A DNA stretch of 64,000 nt from Prevotella sp. (GCA_021636625.1 JAJWLX010000012.1:12566-76565), one strand, 5' to 3'. Shown: positions 44,458 to 53,575, counted from the first letter of the stretch. Notes: generated from the letters alone by a model not told the origin. Translations and numbers: made by a program.

Positions 44458-45102
44458 ATGAAAAAGGAACGTGAAACGGCAAACAAATATCGTCAGCAAG
44501 CTCTTGAAGGAGATTTAATGGCGATGAACAACATGGGTGTCTGCTATGCGCAAGGCATCGGTGTTGTGGAGGATCATGTGATGGCATTTCAGTGGTACAT
44601 GAAGGCTGCTGAACTGGGTGATATTTACGCATGCTACAATGTGGCAGAATGCTACTACCAGGGAGATGGAGTGGAACAGGACTTCGAAAGAGCTCTTCAT
44701 TGGTATCTGATTGCAGCAGAGAAAGGAGATGTACAATCACAGGTTAATGCTGCCAATGCATTTTACCTGGGTCAGGGAACTAAAGAAGACCACGTAAAGG
44801 CTCACCAATGGTGGCTGAAAGCTGCTCAAATGGGACATCTTCAGAGCCAAAAGAATGTAGGTGCCAACTATTGGAATGGAGATGGAGTAGAGAAGGATGA
44901 CAGTTGGGCTGCCTTTTGGTATGAAATGGCAGGTCAGCAAGGTGATGCACAGGCTCAGTTCTCTACCGGATGGTTCTATATGACCGGTACGGGCGTTCAA
45001 CAGGACAAGCGCAAGGGACTCAAATGGATTCACAGAGCAACTGCCCAAGGATTTGAGCATGCCAAACAATGGTGCAGGGACAATGGGTACAGTATATATT
45101 AA
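44458..45102 (+). CDS. Sel1-repeat (SLR) protein
   Basis: Start at 44458 (MKKERETANKYRQQALEG), chosen by the promoter at 44428. The 214-residue product has five Sel1-type repeats of about 36 residues, each with the A-x-x-x-x-G-x-x-Y pattern, for example MNNMGVCYAQGIGV, YNVAECYYQGDGV and AANAFYLGQGTKED. No signal peptide is seen, so it is probably a cytoplasmic scaffold for protein-protein contacts. It is followed by thiM after 7 bases. Confidence 0.85.
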   Translation: MKKERETANKYRQQALEGDLMAMNNMGVCYAQGIGVVEDHVMAFQWYMKAAELGDIYACYNVAECYYQGDGVEQDFERALHWYLIAAEKGDVQSQVNAANAFYLGQGTKEDHVKAHQWWLKAAQMGHLQSQKNVGANYWNGDGVEKDDSWAAFWYEMAGQQGDAQAQFSTGWFYMTGTGVQQDKRKGLKWIHRATAQGFEHAKQWCRDNGYSIY

Positions 45103-45109
45103 CAATGTA

Positions 45110-45874
45110 ATGAAACAAATGAAGACAGATTTACGATTGATACAAGAGCAGCAGCCTCTCATACACAACATAACCAATTATGTGGCTATGAACTTTGTTG
45201 CCAACAGCCTATTGGCTATTGGAGCATCACCCATCATGGCGCGTGCCGAGGAAGAAGTGGAAGAAATCAGTAGCAAGAGCAATGCCTTGGCTCTCAACCT
45301 GGGCGTTCCGGAAAGCACCACAGCTCACTCGATGATACTGGCAGGGGAAGCTGCCATGAAAAGAAGGATTCCTATCGTATTTGATGTGGTTGGAGTAGGA
45401 GCCACCCGCTTTCGTATGGATATAGCATCACAGATTATCCTCAGGTGTCACCCTACAGTCATCAAGGGAAATGCCAGTGAGATTCAGGCATTGTACTCTC
45501 ACCAGATAGGCATGCAGGGAGTGGACAGTCACCAGGAAACCTATGAGGTTGAGAAACAGGCTAAGAAACTGGCTCAGCAACTTTCCTGTATCATAGTTGT
45601 AACTGGAGCCATAGACTTCATCACGGATGGCGAAAGAATGGCTTATGTTCATGAAGGACACTCCATGATGAGCAAGGTTACTGCAATGGGATGTACTGCC
45701 ACTGGTATCGTTGGGGCATTCCTTGCTGTGAACTCCGATCCTCTGGAAGCATCTTTTCATGCCATGAAAGCCATGGGAATTGCCGGAGAAAGGGCAGCTT
45801 CCCAGTCTAGAGGTAATGGTAGCATGATGATTAACTTCCTCGATGAACTCTGCAATCTTGTGGCTGATGTCTAG
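45110..45874 (+). CDS. thiM: Hydroxyethylthiazole kinase ThiM
   Basis: Start at 45110 (MKQMKTDLRL); another ATG lies three codons later. The 254-residue product has PLIHNITNYVAMNFVANSLL, VVGVGATRFR, IKGNASEIQAL and VTAMGCTATGIVGAF, typical of ThiM, which phosphorylates 4-methyl-5-(2-hydroxyethyl)thiazole for thiamine salvage. No THI-box riboswitch is seen upstream. The usual partner genes of thiamine salvage are not next to it. Confidence 0.9.
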   Translation: MKQMKTDLRLIQEQQPLIHNITNYVAMNFVANSLLAIGASPIMARAEEEVEEISSKSNALALNLGVPESTTAHSMILAGEAAMKRRIPIVFDVVGVGATRFRMDIASQIILRCHPTVIKGNASEIQALYSHQIGMQGVDSHQETYEVEKQAKKLAQQLSCIIVVTGAIDFITDGERMAYVHEGHSMMSKVTAMGCTATGIVGAFLAVNSDPLEASFHAMKAMGIAGERAASQSRGNGSMMINFLDELCNLVADV

Positions 45875-46181
45875 GATTGTCAGAATCAAGAAACGCTCCT
45901 TCATGAAAAGCTTCATTGCAATCAATCTCTTTGGCATGATTGTTACTTGCGAAGAGCTTTCTAAAGAGGAACTCAACCATGAGCTTATACATACGGCTCA
46001 AGCAAGGGAGTTGTTGTATATCCCATTCTACCTCTGGTACATCATAGAATGGCTTTTCTTATATCTCAAATATCGGGATTGGATGCGGGCATATTACAAC
46101 ATCAGGTTTGAAAAGGAAGCCTATGCTCACCAAGAAGACCTGGAATATTTAAATCGAAGGAAGCATTATTGCTATAGATGA
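45867..46181 (+). CDS. Small HELIH-motif membrane-associated protein
   Basis: The ATG at 45867 overlaps the thiM stop (ATGTCTAG). The 104-residue product contains NHELIHTAQARELLYIPFYL, a zincin-like HExxH-type motif, then WYIIEWLFLYLK and a later Glu (EKEAYAHQ). It resembles compact Bacteroidales HELIH proteins of unknown function. Co-translation with thiM is likely. Catalysis is unproven. Confidence 0.6.
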   Translation: MSRIVRIKKRSFMKSFIAINLFGMIVTCEELSKEELNHELIHTAQARELLYIPFYLWYIIEWLFLYLKYRDWMRAYYNIRFEKEAYAHQEDLEYLNRRKHYCYR

Positions 46182-46204
46182 TGTTACGTGGTGCCATAAC
46201 CTTG

Positions 46205-46230
46205 CTATTCCCCAGTTTTTTGGGGAATAG
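46205..46230. terminator. Perfect 10-bp inverted repeat
   Basis: CTATTCCCCA, loop GTTTTT, TGGGGAATAG. It can end transcription after the HELIH gene, although no long T tract follows. Confidence 0.5.
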
Positions 46231-46422
46231 TTCTACACCTTTTCCCCAGATTCCACAGGGGCAATTTATGGCACACAAGCTATAAGTCTCTGTATATCAA
46301 GCTTATCATCTTTCCTATTATCTTTTGGCATGCAGGTTGCAACTATGAATAGTGGGTTCGATAATGAATCCCAAAACAGAGATAATAACAACAAATAGTA
46401 ACAATTTAAAATAAATAAGATT

Positions 46423-46755
46423 ATGAAGAAGTTCGTTTTTGCAGCTATCGCAGCTATGGTAATGGTTTCAGTAAGCAACGTATTTGCATCAAGCAAAATG
46501 ATGATAGATAATTCTGAAGTAGTTCCAGTTGATACAGTAGCACCTGAAACTCCAAAGGATTCAGCAGAGATCAGCACACCTGTTTTGCCTCAGGCGGGTG
46601 CAGAGGATTCTACAGAGCAGGCGACTCCTGCAGAGACAACAGCAGAGTCTGTAGAAACAACCCAATCTGAGCAGCCAGCTGAGGTTCAGGAGACTCCACA
46701 GAAGAACGCCCAGCAGGAGTCAACAGAGATAGAACAGGCTGCTGTTTCAGAGTAA
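46423..46755 (+). CDS. Exported low-complexity acidic protein
   Basis: The 110-residue product has a signal peptide (KKFVFAAIAAMVMVSVSNVF) and a mature part made of Pro, Glu, Thr and Gln (TPAETTAESVETTQSEQPAE). No fold is expected. It may be a periplasmic or surface linker-like protein. It has its own terminator. Confidence 0.65.
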   Translation: MKKFVFAAIAAMVMVSVSNVFASSKMMIDNSEVVPVDTVAPETPKDSAEISTPVLPQAGAEDSTEQATPAETTAESVETTQSEQPAEVQETPQKNAQQESTEIEQAAVSE

Positions 46756-46781
46756 CAAATATCTGATTTTCAATATAATTA

Positions 46782-46831
46782 AAACGCAGAGGTCTGCTGG
46801 CAGTAATGCCGGCAGATTTCTGCGTTTAATT
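46782..46831 (+). terminator. Rho-independent terminator
   Basis: AAACGCAGA pairs with TCTGCGTTT, with an inner TCTGCTGGCA/TGCCGGCAGA stem, followed by an AT-rich stretch. Confidence 0.75.
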
Positions 46832-46924
46832 TAATACATCTAATTATTCTTAAAAAAACTTGATAACCCATCTTATAATAAAGTAAATTATGTATTTTTG
46901 CATATCATAATTAAGATTAAAGCT

Positions 46925-47245
46925 ATGACAAAGAATACAATGGCAAACAAACTTCCAAGGAAGTTGATTCAAAAGATGGAAATCGTGGGTGAGCAGATTA
47001 AGCTTGCCAGATTACGACGCAACCTGAGCATGGCGCAAGTTGCAGAAAGGGCAACATGCTCGGAAGTTACACTTTGCAAGGTAGAAAAGGGATTACCAAC
47101 GGTTTCCATCGGAATTTACCTTCGTGTACTCTATGCTCTTCAGCTGGATGATGACATATTGCTCCTGGCAAAGGATGACAAACTCGGAAGGGCATTGCAG
47201 GATATGGGACTGAAGAATCGTCAACGAGCATCTAAAAAGGAGTAG
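46925..47245 (+). CDS. hipB: HipB-type antitoxin, XRE DNA-binding protein
   Basis: Start at 46925 (MTKNTMANKLPRKLIQKMEI); MANKL at 46940 is also possible. The 106-residue product has an HTH at about 20-70 (LSMAQVAERATCSEVTLCKV). It ends 2 bases before the HipA gene and has a -7-like TATTTTTG about 30 bases upstream. It should bind the HipA kinase and repress the operon. Confidence 0.85.
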   Translation: MTKNTMANKLPRKLIQKMEIVGEQIKLARLRRNLSMAQVAERATCSEVTLCKVEKGLPTVSIGIYLRVLYALQLDDDILLLAKDDKLGRALQDMGLKNRQRASKKE

Positions 47246-47247
47246 GA

Positions 47248-48501
47248 ATGGAACGACTGTTTGTTTTCGCTGATTTTAACTGGCTAGGCAAAGCGGAGCT
47301 GGTAGGGGAGTTGTGCTATGAAAAATTGCGCGGCTCTGACAGTTATGCATTTAAGTTTGATGAGAATTGGCTTAAGGTCCATGCCGGAATTAAGCTTTCG
47401 GAAGACATCAACAATTATCCAGGCATGCAATATACCCAGCCAGGAAGTGATATTTTCGGATGTTTTTCTGATGCTTTGCCAGATAGGTGGGGACGTACCT
47501 TGCTCAAAAGAAGAGAACAGATACAGGCCGCTGAAGAAAAAAGAGCAGTCAGAACACTTTCTTCGTTCGATTACCTCATGGGTATCGATGACTTCTCCAG
47601 AATGGGTGGATTTAGGTTTAAGAAGGAAATGGAAGGTGATTATATCAATGTGTCTCCATCTCTCAAGATACCCCCATTAACAGAGATTAGAGAATTGGTT
47701 CATGCCAGTCAAGAAGTAGAAAGATCTGAAGAGAATGATGTTTTGCCTGAAAAAAAATGGATAGCGCAGCTCATCCAACCTGGTACTTCATTGGGTGGCG
47801 CAAGACCTAAAGCAGGCGTATTGGATGAAAAAGGTAATCTATGCATCGCGAAGTTTCCTTCTCGAAAAGATGACTATGACGCAGGACTTTGGGAGCACTT
47901 TTCTCACCTGCTAGCTCAAAAGGCTGGTATCCTGGTAGCTCAAACCAGGGTGTTGGGAGGATTGGGAAAATATCACACACTCCTGTCTAAACGCTTTGAC
48001 CGAACTGCAGAAGCTAAGAGAATCCATTTTGCGTCATCCATGTCTCTGCTGGGATTGAAAGATGGAAATAATGCACAAGGTGGTTATGGTTATCTCGATA
48101 TTGTTGATTTCATACTCCAAGGTTGCTGCGACGTAGAGAAAAATCTTCTGGAACTCTACCGAAGGGTTGTCTTCAACATCTGCATTGGAAATTCTGATGA
48201 CCACTTCAGAAACCATGGCTTTCTACTCACACCAAAGGGCTGGACTCTATCACCAGCCTATGATATGAATCCTACCCTCAATGAATATCAGAGTCTTCTG
48301 ATCAATGAATCTTCAAACAAGGCAGACATCAATATTCTGCTTGATTCATCTGAAAGCTACATGATTAAGAGGGAGGAAGCTGAAAATATTATCCAAGAGG
48401 TTCAAGCAGCAGTTAGTCAATGGGAAAGTTTAGCTACTCTGCTTCAAATCCCAGCCAGAGAGATGGCTATGTTTAAAGAAAGGTTTAAGCTTAACCTATA
48501 A
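47248..48501 (+). CDS. hipA: HipA-type serine/threonine kinase toxin (full length)
   Basis: The 417-residue product has a full HipA layout: an N-subdomain with GELCYEKLRGSDSYAFKFDE, and the C-terminal kinase with GTSLGGARPKAGVLDEKG, KFPSRKDDYDAG, the catalytic CIGNSDDHFRNHG and LSPAYDMNP. HipA phosphorylates aminoacyl-tRNA synthetases in studied cases and drives dormancy. It forms a bicistronic operon with hipB. A split HipBST-type system occurs at 53.6-55.1 kb in the same window. Confidence 0.9.
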   Translation: MERLFVFADFNWLGKAELVGELCYEKLRGSDSYAFKFDENWLKVHAGIKLSEDINNYPGMQYTQPGSDIFGCFSDALPDRWGRTLLKRREQIQAAEEKRAVRTLSSFDYLMGIDDFSRMGGFRFKKEMEGDYINVSPSLKIPPLTEIRELVHASQEVERSEENDVLPEKKWIAQLIQPGTSLGGARPKAGVLDEKGNLCIAKFPSRKDDYDAGLWEHFSHLLAQKAGILVAQTRVLGGLGKYHTLLSKRFDRTAEAKRIHFASSMSLLGLKDGNNAQGGYGYLDIVDFILQGCCDVEKNLLELYRRVVFNICIGNSDDHFRNHGFLLTPKGWTLSPAYDMNPTLNEYQSLLINESSNKADINILLDSSESYMIKREEAENIIQEVQAAVSQWESLATLLQIPAREMAMFKERFKLNL

Positions 48502-48545
48502 TATAATGAAGTATCGAACCTATTTGCTTCATTATATTATGGGTT
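48493..48545. repeat. 19-bp inverted repeat overlapping the hipA stop
   Basis: AACCTATAATATAATGAAG pairs with CTTCATTATATTATGGGTT around 15 bases. It could be a terminator or a site of a small inverted-repeat element. Confidence 0.55.
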
Positions 48546-48637
48546 ATTCTGCAGTCTCTATCATGTCGATGATGGTATAGATTGGCAAGATATCCAATGC
48601 AAGTTGGGTGTTAAAATGGTAAGAAAGGAGATTATTT

Positions 48638-48931
48638 ATGTCACAAAAGAAGATATTCAGATGCCAGGATTGTGGGTACGAGACCGAAGTATATGAGGGA
48701 CGTGGCTTCATGGGACAGCATATCGAAGCCATGTCTTGTCCTGACTGCAGAAACATAGTACCTCTTGTGGTGGGTGGAGTAATTGGTGATGCTGCACCTA
48801 GTTTTAATTCTCTTGTAGGAAGGCTATGTCTAAGATGTGGTTCTGACAGGATTCACAGGTGGGATATGCATACTTGCCCAAAGTGCGGGGGCAAGATGCA
48901 ACCCACAGGCGAAGAAGAGTTTTGGACATGA
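48638..48931 (+). CDS. Zinc-ribbon protein
   Basis: The 97-residue product has Cys pairs at both ends: CQDCGYETEV, MSCPDCRNIV, LCLRCGSDRI and CPKCGGKMQ, giving two zinc-ribbon-like modules. It ends convergent with DUF4186. Function unknown; nucleic-acid or protein contact is likely for ribbons of this kind. Confidence 0.65.
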   Translation: MSQKKIFRCQDCGYETEVYEGRGFMGQHIEAMSCPDCRNIVPLVVGGVIGDAAPSFNSLVGRLCLRCGSDRIHRWDMHTCPKCGGKMQPTGEEEFWT

Positions 48932-48966
48932 AAATTCTAGCCTTTATAGGAAAAAGAAATTCCTTT

Positions 48967-49446
48967 TCAAACTTGTTTTTCTATCCAAGTCATAAGTACC
49001 GCCACTGCATATTGCTGTTCTTCTTCTGTCAACTGTCTTCCGGCAGGTATATGATGCCATTTAAAGAAACAACCACGGCAGCAGCAGCCGGTAGCATGCT
49101 GGGCAATGAATACAGGATGACCTCTCATCGGTGTCTGCTTGCCGTCATTGGGAATCTCTGCTGGAGCAAGGCGTTTGGCAACGAAATCCTCCGCATGCTT
49201 ACGGATGGTAGCCAACCCCTTTTCTGCAATATATTCCTTATCCTTCTTCGAGAGATGGAAACGGCTGCGGAAAGCTGACCTGGAAAGTCTTTCAAACAGA
49301 TCTGTCAAATCATACTCTTTGTCTGAAGAAGTATGGTTTTCTTTACTGTCTGAGGAGATAGAGTCTTTCTGATGATTCTCTATCTCATCAGGAAACAAAT
49401 TGAGTTCTACATATTTGGCTTGGTTTCCTTTTGAATCTTGTTCCAT
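48967..49446 (-). CDS. DUF4186 protein
   Basis: Start chosen at 49446 (MEQDSKGNQAKYVEL); an upstream start at 49467 adds seven residues. The C-terminal 110 residues match the DUF4186 pattern: FRSRFHLSKKDKEYI, MRGHPVFIAQHATGCCCRGC and WHHIPAGRQLTEEEQ. Cys and His residues suggest metal binding. Function unknown. Confidence 0.8.
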   Translation of the reverse strand: MEQDSKGNQAKYVELNLFPDEIENHQKDSISSDSKENHTSSDKEYDLTDLFERLSRSAFRSRFHLSKKDKEYIAEKGLATIRKHAEDFVAKRLAPAEIPNDGKQTPMRGHPVFIAQHATGCCCRGCFFKWHHIPAGRQLTEEEQQYAVAVLMTWIEKQV

Positions 49447-49491
49447 TTTTAATACTCTCTTATACAATTATTTAAAATCAAAGTCTTTCAT

Positions 49492-50725
49492 TTACTTTGC
49501 GTTTTCATCAGTTTCTTCAACGCTTCTCTTCTGGGTATTCGGCAAGAATCCTGCTATGATGCCGAGCAATGGCAGGAAGGCACTCACCTGGAAGATAAAC
49601 TCAATACTGGTCTTGTCGGCTAACCAGCCGAAGAACGCTGAACCAAGTCCTCCCAGGCCGAACATCAGGCCGAAGAAAATGCCTGCTATCAATCCCACTT
49701 TATCAGGCATCAGGTCGGTGGCATATACCACGATGGAAGAGAAAGCCGAGGCAATGATCAATCCTGACATGAAGGTAAAGATGATGGTCCACGTGAAGTT
49801 GACGAAAGGCATGGCGATGGCGAAAGGTGCTGCTCCCAAAATGGAGAACCAGATGACATACTTTCTGCCAAACTTGTCACCTAGCATTCCTCCTGCCACC
49901 GTACCTATAGCAAAGGCGGCAAGGAATACGAAGAGGCACAGCTGCGAGGTCTGTACCGATACGCCGAACTTATCCATCAGGAAGAAGGTGAAGTAACTCG
50001 TAATGCATGCCGTATAGAAATACTTAGAGAACACGAGCATGATGAGGATAAACAGAGCCCAATACTTCACCCTTTTAGAGATATGGGTATTAAGAAGGGG
50101 CTGTTTCTGGGGATGGTTCACCACGTAAGTCAGTCGTGCCTTATACCAGACTCCCAATCTTACCATGATGATGGCGGCAAGCAGGGCTGCAAGGGCAAAC
50201 CAGGAGATGGCATGCTGTCCGAATGGCAGGATGATGATGGCTGCAAGCAAAGGTCCTATTGCAGATCCTCCATTGCCACCCACCTGGAAGATGGATTGTG
50301 CCAGACTCTTCTTGCCTCCCGATGCCATCTGGGCCACTCTCGATGCTGTGGGATGAAACACGGACGAACCCAGGCCGACAACGCTCACTGCCAGGAGAAT
50401 CAGAAAATAATTCTCGGCGAAAGCCAGCAGGAGCAGGCCCACCAATGTGAAACACATGCCGATGGAGAGGGCATAGGGACGGGGATGCTTATCGGCATAA
50501 AGTCCTGTGAAAGGTTGCAAGATGGAAGATGTCAGCTGGAAGACCAGTGTGATGATACCTATCTGTGCAAACGAGAAGTCGAACTTATCCTTCACAATCG
50601 GGTAGATGGAAGGGATAATCGACTGAATCATATCGTTCAGGAAATGGGAAATGCCACAGATGATGAGCACCCTCTACCATCGTAGGATTTCCCTTGATTT
50701 TACTGCCTATTGACTTGATGTTCAT
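49492..50725 (-). CDS. MFS transporter (fosmidomycin-resistance-like), start region frameshifted
   Basis: The main frame begins with GTG at 50670 (LIICGISHFLNDMIQS) and encodes about 12 helices with the MFS loop TGLYADKHPRPY and GGMLGDKFGRKY. In another frame from ATG at 50725 the sequence reads MNIKSIGSKIKGNPTMV and would join the main frame if one base near 50675 were removed (MV-R-VLIICGISHF). The usual N-terminus of this Fsr-like family includes such a segment, so a one-base insertion is likely. Substrate unknown; drug or sugar-phosphate-analogue export is inferred. Confidence 0.75.
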
Positions 50726-50746
50726 TTCTTTTATTTTTTGTCTTTT

Positions 50747-51298
50747 TTATTTTCTTATTTGAAAATCAACATTATGTTGTTTTTGTTCTGCTTCAATCTC
50801 TAATAACCTTCTCTTTGCATCCAATCCTCCGGCAAAACCTGTAAGGAGATGATTGCTTCCGATAACACGATGGCAGGGAATGAAAATGCTGATGCCATTA
50901 GCTCCGATGGCACCTGCCACGGCTCTTGTGCCATTGGGATTACCCATACTTATGGCTATTTCCTTATAGCTCCTTGTTTCTCCGTAGGGGACGTTGAGCA
51001 ATGCACGCCATACTTTTTTCTGAAAATCGGTTCCTATAGGGTGCAACGGAATATCGAATGTCCTGCGGCTGCCGGTGAAATATTCATTCAGCTGCTTCTT
51101 GGACAGTTCCAGGATAGGGGATGTTTCTATCTTGAACTCAGCCTTCATATACCGCGAAAGCCGAAGCTTATTGCGCTCTGAACATGGCATTTCATTCCAA
51201 TCACAAAGGCACAATTCATCGTCCACCGATGCCAGGATGATTTCTCCACAAGGCGAACTGTAATATTGGATACTTACTTGCTGCATTATATCAGACAC
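50747..51298 (-). CDS. ogt: Methylated-DNA--protein-cysteine methyltransferase
   Basis: The 183-residue product has an N-terminal domain (SPCGEIILASVDDEL), the HTH segment GTDFQKKVWRALLNVPYGET, and the active-site IPCHRVIG with the alkyl-accepting Cys, followed by LLTGFAGGLDAKRRLL. It repairs O6-alkylguanine. An ATG four codons downstream is an alternative start. Confidence 0.92.
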   Translation of the reverse strand: MSDIMQQVSIQYYSSPCGEIILASVDDELCLCDWNEMPCSERNKLRLSRYMKAEFKIETSPILELSKKQLNEYFTGSRRTFDIPLHPIGTDFQKKVWRALLNVPYGETRSYKEIAISMGNPNGTRAVAGAIGANGISIFIPCHRVIGSNHLLTGFAGGLDAKRRLLEIEAEQKQHNVDFQIRK

Positions 51299-51312
51299 GA
51301 TTGAACAGATTC

Positions 51313-51699
51313 TTATTTTTCATACAGTTCTATCGGCAAACCATCTGGGTCACTGAAGAATACAAATCGCTTGCCTGTATATTCATCTGTACGGATGGGT
51401 TCATGAGCGATACCTTTATTGTCAAGTTCATCTATAGCCGCCGAAAGGTCATCCACCTCAAAAGCAAGATGACGCAGTCCAGCTGCTTCCGGATAAGAAG
51501 GACGTGCAGGTGGGTTAGGGAAAGAGAACAGTTCTATGACATACGTGTCATCAAGAAAGCAGTCTGCCTTCCAGGAGTCGCGTCCTTCACGATAGTTTTC
51601 ACTCACAATCTTCATTCCGAGCACATCTGTATAGAAATGCTTGGATTTCTCATAGTCGGAGCAAATCACGGCTACATGATGGATTTTGTTAAGTTTCAT
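51313..51699 (-). CDS. VOC-family glyoxalase-like protein
   Basis: The 128-residue product has the two beta-alpha-beta repeats of the vicinal oxygen chelate fold: HHVAVICSDYEKSKHFYTDV, GLRHLAFEVDDLSAAIDELD and FFSDPDGLPIELYE, with His, Glu, His and Glu at metal-ligand positions. It resembles GloA2-type Bacteroidales proteins. Substrate unknown. Confidence 0.85.
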   Translation of the reverse strand: MKLNKIHHVAVICSDYEKSKHFYTDVLGMKIVSENYREGRDSWKADCFLDDTYVIELFSFPNPPARPSYPEAAGLRHLAFEVDDLSAAIDELDNKGIAHEPIRTDEYTGKRFVFFSDPDGLPIELYEK

Positions 51700-51800
51700 A
51701 GGATATTGTTTTATTGTTAATCAATGATTTATCAACTACAAATGCTTTATTTACCTCTTTGATATTTTGCTGAAAATTATTTCTCAGAATTTCTTCGTTC

Positions 51801-52721
51801 TCAGATGGCAATAAGGCTCACCACCTGTTTTTTCATAATAATGCTGGTGGTAGGCTTCGCCTTGTAGAATGTCTCCTCTGGCAGGAGCAAGGTATTGACC
51901 TCGTCACCCTTACTACGGAGAAGTTCCGTCACATGTTCGGCAGTCTGCTTCTGAGATTCATTACGATAGAAGATACAGCTGCGGTATTGTGGTCCCAAAT
52001 CAGGACCAACACCATCGGTCTGTGCCGGATCGTGAATCTCGAAGAAGAGTTTACATAAGCTCTCATATGAAACCTGTTGGGGATTGAACTCCACGATGAC
52101 GGCCTCTACGTGGTGCGTCTTATGGTCTCGTACATCGGCATAGGAAGGAAAAGCCTCTTTGCCGCCGGTATATCCTGCCAGGGTATTGAGTACGCCGGGC
52201 TGTTTCTGAAACTGATGTTGCGCGCCCCAGAAACATCCGCAGGCAAAGATGCCAACCTCTATACTGCAGTCTTCAGGCGCATGATAGATGTCAACCTGAG
52301 AGCATTTTTCGATGGCAGCCTTAATCATTTCCAGTGCTTTGCCATGTTTCTTCAGAAGGTCTGGGTAGGCCTTACCTCTCTGAAAGTTATGTTGGAGGTC
52401 ATTGTACTTCACTTGAAGTGCAATAGGATTTTGAGAATCGATAATGCTCTGCACATAATCGAAATAATCAGTTCCCGGCTGATGTGTAAGGATGCGAAGG
52501 GCATTCACTACACCTGTGGGAATTCCTTCATGAAGCAAATCCTCAAAGGAGTAGGAAGTATCTTCTACCACATCATGCAGAAAGCCTGCCATCTTTTCCT
52601 CGTCTGTATGGCCCATCAAGCCCACTGTGAGTGGATGAAGGATAACAGGATAGCCATCGCGATCAAGTTGACCGGCATGGGCTGACGTTGCTATACGGAG
52701 TGCTATATCAATTGGATTCAT
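51801..52721 (-). CDS. HD-domain / MsrA fusion, C-terminus frameshifted
   Basis: Residues 1-145 form a RelA/SpoT-type HD phosphohydrolase (HPLTVGLMGHTDEEK, GFLHDVVEDT, LQVKYNDLQHN). Residues 155-290 form methionine sulfoxide reductase A with ACGCFWGAQHQF as the catalytic Cys. The last residues (KPTTSIIMKKQ) do not fit. Restoring one base near 51868 gives AYHQHYYEKTGGEPYCHLRT, the expected MsrA tail, ending at 51784. A one-base deletion is therefore likely. The C-terminal resolving Cys region is lost in the encoded protein. Confidence 0.8.
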   Translation of the reverse strand: MNPIDIALRIATSAHAGQLDRDGYPVILHPLTVGLMGHTDEEKMAGFLHDVVEDTSYSFEDLLHEGIPTGVVNALRILTHQPGTDYFDYVQSIIDSQNPIALQVKYNDLQHNFQRGKAYPDLLKKHGKALEMIKAAIEKCSQVDIYHAPEDCSIEVGIFACGCFWGAQHQFQKQPGVLNTLAGYTGGKEAFPSYADVRDHKTHHVEAVIVEFNPQQVSYESLCKLFFEIHDPAQTDGVGPDLGPQYRSCIFYRNESQKQTAEHVTELLRSKGDEVNTLLLPEETFYKAKPTTSIIMKKQVVSLIAI

Positions 52722-52810
52722 TGTTAATTATGTCATTCTATGTTTATAATCTTGTCGTATCTCTTGCCTTGCTAGTCCTGGAATGATTACCACCCTTCAT
52801 GGAGCAAGAA

Positions 52811-53575
52811 TCATATATCTATCGATTCGCCCTCATGTGCTATCTTCCAAAACGGAATTTGCACAGCATCGGTAAACTCTTTCATACGCCAGGCACTTTT
52901 GAAACCACTTGCCACAAAATGCATTGGGACAAACAGACCTGTCTGGAATTGCTCTATGAACTGTCTTGCACCACGGGTATAGCCATTACCTATGCGGCCA
53001 TCTACAGGAAACAGCACAACATCAAAGCTATCAGTCATTTTTCTGATGTCCTTGAGTTCACCCAAATATTGCTTCTCATCTTTTTGAGGGTCTATCTCGC
53101 CAAACTCAAAGCTCCAGATGGTTCCACCCTGATAGTCGGAAGTCAAGAACCTGGCGTACCAATTATTCAGATCGCCTGCATGAAAGATACGCTTGCCTGC
53201 AACTTCTACTATCCAAGACACACCGCTGTCATTACTGCCGGCTGCAACTATCTTTATATTTTTGTCGCACCATGATTTTCCCTTTACCATCAAGACGTCA
53301 GCTTCGTCCTTTTGGCATCTGTTATGTCTGAAGATATCCTTGGAGAGTATATAGATAAAAGAGGTATGAGGGTAGCACTGGCGCCATGAAAAGATTTCCC
53401 GAGAGAAGTGATCTTCATGGAAATGACTTACAAGTACATACACAGGCTTACCCTTGGACAGAATCACCGACATACAATCGGCGGGATCCATCCAATAATC
53501 GAAGACCAATACGCAGGATTGGGTCTCCACTGCAAAACCACTATGAAAGATATATGTCAGTTTCATGATTCTCAT
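52811..53575 (-). CDS. Metallo-beta-lactamase-fold hydrolase
   Basis: The 254-residue product has VSHFHEDHFS (HxHxDH), AGDLNNWY and a later His in PMHFVASGFK, enough for a metallo-beta-lactamase-like metal site. No signal peptide. The ATG overlaps the HipT-type stop by four bases (ATGA), so it belongs to the same operon, which is unusual for a toxin-antitoxin module. Substrate unknown; RNA or nucleotide hydrolysis is possible but unproven. Confidence 0.8.
   Translation of the reverse strand: MRIMKLTYIFHSGFAVETQSCVLVFDYWMDPADCMSVILSKGKPVYVLVSHFHEDHFSREIFSWRQCYPHTSFIYILSKDIFRHNRCQKDEADVLMVKGKSWCDKNIKIVAAGSNDSGVSWIVEVAGKRIFHAGDLNNWYARFLTSDYQGGTIWSFEFGEIDPQKDEKQYLGELKDIRKMTDSFDVVLFPVDGRIGNGYTRGARQFIEQFQTGLFVPMHFVASGFKSAWRMKEFTDAVQIPFWKIAHEGESIDI

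Noticed and set aside
44436..45109. THI-box riboswitch controlling thiM
   Set aside because: The Sel1 gene ends 7 bases before thiM, and I found no THI-box core in the short leader upstream of the Sel1 gene.
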